14,893 nt of DNA from CAYNWK01 sp964400875 (GTDB lineage: Bacteria > Chloroflexota > Anaerolineae > Anaerolineales > UBA4823): contig CAYNWK010000104.1 in the NCBI GenBank assembly GCA_964400875.1, forward strand, positions 1-14,893, in the 5' to 3' direction. The translations under genes and the position numbers were made by a program. Positions 13,215 to 14,893 of this stretch are shown one piece after another. The notes beneath the pieces are model-generated. The model had not been told where the DNA came from. It saw nothing but the letters and a program-made list of their open reading frames with translations, and searched no databases. Positions within the stretch are counted from its first letter, which is position 1, and the number at the start of each line of letters is the position of its first letter.

Positions 13215-14893
13215 GATTTACCTGGATTGCCGTTGCTGCTAAACATATGCGGCCAATGCTCGATCGCGCTTAATACTGCTGTCGCCGCAGTTTGTCCCAA
13301 ACCACAAAGGGATGAGTCAACCATGGTCCATCCCACATCTTCCAGACGTTGGCGATCGCCCGCTCGCAGCTGTCCCTGATCAATTCGGGATAAAATCTCG
13401 AACTGCCTTTGCGTTCCCAGCTGGCAGGGATAGCATTTCCCGCAAGATTCGTCGGCGAAGAAATGAGCCAACCCTTGAAGTATTTCGATGACATTCCGGT
13501 GTTCATTGAATACCATGACCACACCGGATCCCAGAGGCAGGCCGGCCCCGCGCAGGTCTTCAAAGGTCATTTTGACGTCCAGCTGGTCAGGCGTGGCGAA
13601 AGCGCCAGCTGCTCCGCCAAATAAAATCGTTTGCAGATCACCGCCAACGACCCCACCGGCCAAATCGTTCAGCAAATGGCGCAGGGTAACACCGAAGGGC
13701 ACTTCGTATAGTCCCGGTTTGGCAACATCTCCAGATAGGCAGAACAACTTTGGGCCTGGCGATTTTTCTGTACCAAACTGGCGGTAAACTTCTGCCCCGT
13801 CCTTGATGATCATCGGGACATTGAACAGCGTTTCAACGTTATTGATCGCCGTAGGTTTCCCGAATAAGCCATTGGTAGTCGGGAAAGGAGGCTTTATACG
13901 CGGGAAGCCGCGTTTGCCTTCGATCGACTCAAATAATGCTGTCTCTTCACCGCAGATATAAGCCCCGGCTCCCCTTCGAATTTCGATATGAAAGTCAAAG
14001 CCTGTATCCAGAATATTCTCCCCTAGGTAGCCGGCTTTGGTGGCTTCTTTGATTGCTTCTTGGAGAACTTGCGCGGCGCGTGGATATTCACCGCGGATAT
14101 AAATATACCCATCGTGGGAACCGATGGCGTAACCGGCGATAACCATCCCCTCAAGTGTGGTGTGCGGGTCATCTTCCATCAAAATGCGGTCTTTGAAGGT
14201 ACCCGGCTCCGACTCATCAGCATTGCAGACCACATATTTTGGATTTCCTGCGGCCTGGGCAGCGCCTTCCCATTTAATTCCTGTGGGAAAGGCTGCGCCG
14301 CCTCGCCCGACTAAGCCGGCATCTTTGATCTCCCGGATCACACTTTCGGGGTCCATTTCTCGCAACGCTTTTTTCAGTGCTACGTAACCCCCGCTATCCA
14401 AATATTTCGATAAATTCGTGACCTCGCCCATCCCGCAATTCTTGGTCAGGATGCGGATATCTCCGTCAACCCGGTTAGCAACCTGGTGAGTATTTCCTTC
14501 AAGAAGCGCTCGTGGATTGTCAGGATCGAGCCGGGAATAGGCCAGATCGCCAATCAATGCTGCCGGAGCATGATCGCATAATCCAAGACAGGGGGCGCGT
14601 TCGATCGTCCATTCTCCATCTTGAGAGATCTCATTTCCATTCATGTTGAGCCGGTCACGCAATCTTTCAATCAGCTCCAGGCTGCCCTGGGCGGCGCAGG
14701 CCGGGTCACCGCAAATCAAGGCGACGTTGTTCCCTACTGGATGGCGGTAAAACATCGCGTAGAAATCGATTACACCGTAGACGTCGGCAAGAGGCACCCG
14801 CAGAGCAAGTCCAATTTCAGCAGCGACGGGCTCGGGTAGATATCCATAGATGGATTGGGCGGCGTGCAAGGCCGGGAGCAGCGCGGTCCGCCC
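13211..14893 (-). CDS. Fused NuoE-NuoF-type NADH diaphorase subunit of formate dehydrogenase (5' end cut)
   Basis: The reading frame is open to the right edge, and residues before the first possible TTG (14869) still look like the family (RTALLPALHAAQ), so the start lies outside; 560 residues are visible. The N-terminal thioredoxin-like [2Fe-2S] domain has C61-x4-C66 (CGDPAC) and C102-x3-C106 (CLGLC), counted from the first visible codon. The NuoF part follows: FMN loop GRGGAAFPTGIKW (196-208), NADH segment CNADESEPGTFK (223-234), GAGAYICGEETAL (308-320), and [4Fe-4S] ligands SCGKCYPC (C484, C487, C490) plus C530 in SLCGLG. It passes electrons from the Fe-S subunit to NAD+ through FMN, in the cytosol. 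The homologous FdsG and FdsB are separate chains in proteobacterial enzymes. It overlaps fdhD by 4 bases. It could instead belong to a hydrogenase (HoxF-like), but the following genes argue for formate dehydrogenase. Confidence 0.93.
   Translation of the reverse strand, partial: GRTALLPALHAAQSIYGYLPEPVAAEIGLALRVPLADVYGVIDFYAMFYRHPVGNNVALICGDPACAAQGSLELIERLRDRLNMNGNEISQDGEWTIERAPCLGLCDHAPAALIGDLAYSRLDPDNPRALLEGNTHQVANRVDGDIRILTKNCGMGEVTNLSKYLDSGGYVALKKALREMDPESVIREIKDAGLVGRGGAAFPTGIKWEGAAQAAGNPKYVVCNADESEPGTFKDRILMEDDPHTTLEGMVIAGYAIGSHDGYIYIRGEYPRAAQVLQEAIKEATKAGYLGENILDTGFDFHIEIRRGAGAYICGEETALFESIEGKRGFPRIKPPFPTTNGLFGKPTAINNVETLFNVPMIIKDGAEVYRQFGTEKSPGPKLFCLSGDVAKPGLYEVPFGVTLRHLLNDLAGGVVGGDLQTILFGGAAGAFATPDQLDVKMTFEDLRGAGLPLGSGVVMVFNEHRNVIEILQGLAHFFADESCGKCYPCQLGTQRQFEILSRIDQGQLRAGDRQRLEDVGWTMVDSSLCGLGQTAATAVLSAIEHWPHMFSSNGNPGKS

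Noticed and set aside
12834..13379. 181-residue plus-strand open frame
   Set aside because: Spans the fdhD/diaphorase junction in antisense, with no domain or ribosome binding site.
13211..14869. Complete 552-residue diaphorase starting at TTG 14869
   Set aside because: The frame stays open to the window edge and the eight residues before the TTG continue the family pattern, so the gene is cut by the window.

Overview
All eleven protein genes I can support lie on the minus strand, so the window reads from its right edge to its left. It is gene-dense, with moderate GC, a mix of 1- and 4-base gene overlaps and short gaps, and no RNA gene, CRISPR array or transposase that I can see. The gene set suggests an anaerobic or facultative bacterium: a cytosolic NAD-linked formate dehydrogenase with Cys in place of selenocysteine, trehalose synthesis, and a TraR/DksA-type zinc-finger protein. 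The layout and the palindromic intergenic element would fit Chloroflexota (Anaerolineae-like), but this is an impression from family resemblance and not a proof.

Right part (14893 to about 8680): formate dehydrogenase operon. In order of transcription: a fused NuoE-NuoF-type diaphorase (cut by the window edge), FdhD (sulfurtransferase that activates the enzyme), a small protein with one [2Fe-2S] and two [4Fe-4S] binding motifs, the molybdopterin catalytic subunit, and a LiaF-like four-helix membrane protein. Compared with the FdsGBA type of NAD-dependent formate dehydrogenase, the small E and B subunits are fused here, and the large A subunit is split into a separate ferredoxin-like chain and a catalytic chain. 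Expected electron flow is formate to Mo/W cofactor, then Fe-S chain, then FMN, then NAD+.

Middle and left (8680 to 326): a carbohydrate block. A membrane-anchored six-hairpin glycosidase-like protein overlaps by one base with a GT4 glycosyltransferase that carries a diacylglycerol-glucosyltransferase-like motif. After a 179-base gap come a GH63-like glucosidase, trehalose-6-phosphate synthase (otsA), a second GT4 glycosyltransferase joined to otsA by an ATGA overlap, and trehalose-6-phosphate phosphatase (otsB). The core is trehalose synthesis. The second glycosyltransferase and the GH63-like hydrolase suggest that trehalose or a related glycoside is further elongated and turned over. That last step is inference.

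Left edge (193 to 1): the N-terminal part of a TraR/DksA-type regulator with an intact DxxDxA tip motif.

The most notable non-coding signal is an 88 to 90 bp palindromic element present twice (225-314 and 8569-8656). It has a perfect core hairpin and outer inverted repeats related to GGACTTACGCA, and looks like a MITE or REP-type family. No stretch longer than about 215 bases lacks a gene. The 179-base gap at 5687-5865 holds only a weak promoter-like -10, and the 214-base gap before 8465 holds copy 2 of the element and a perfect TATAAT.
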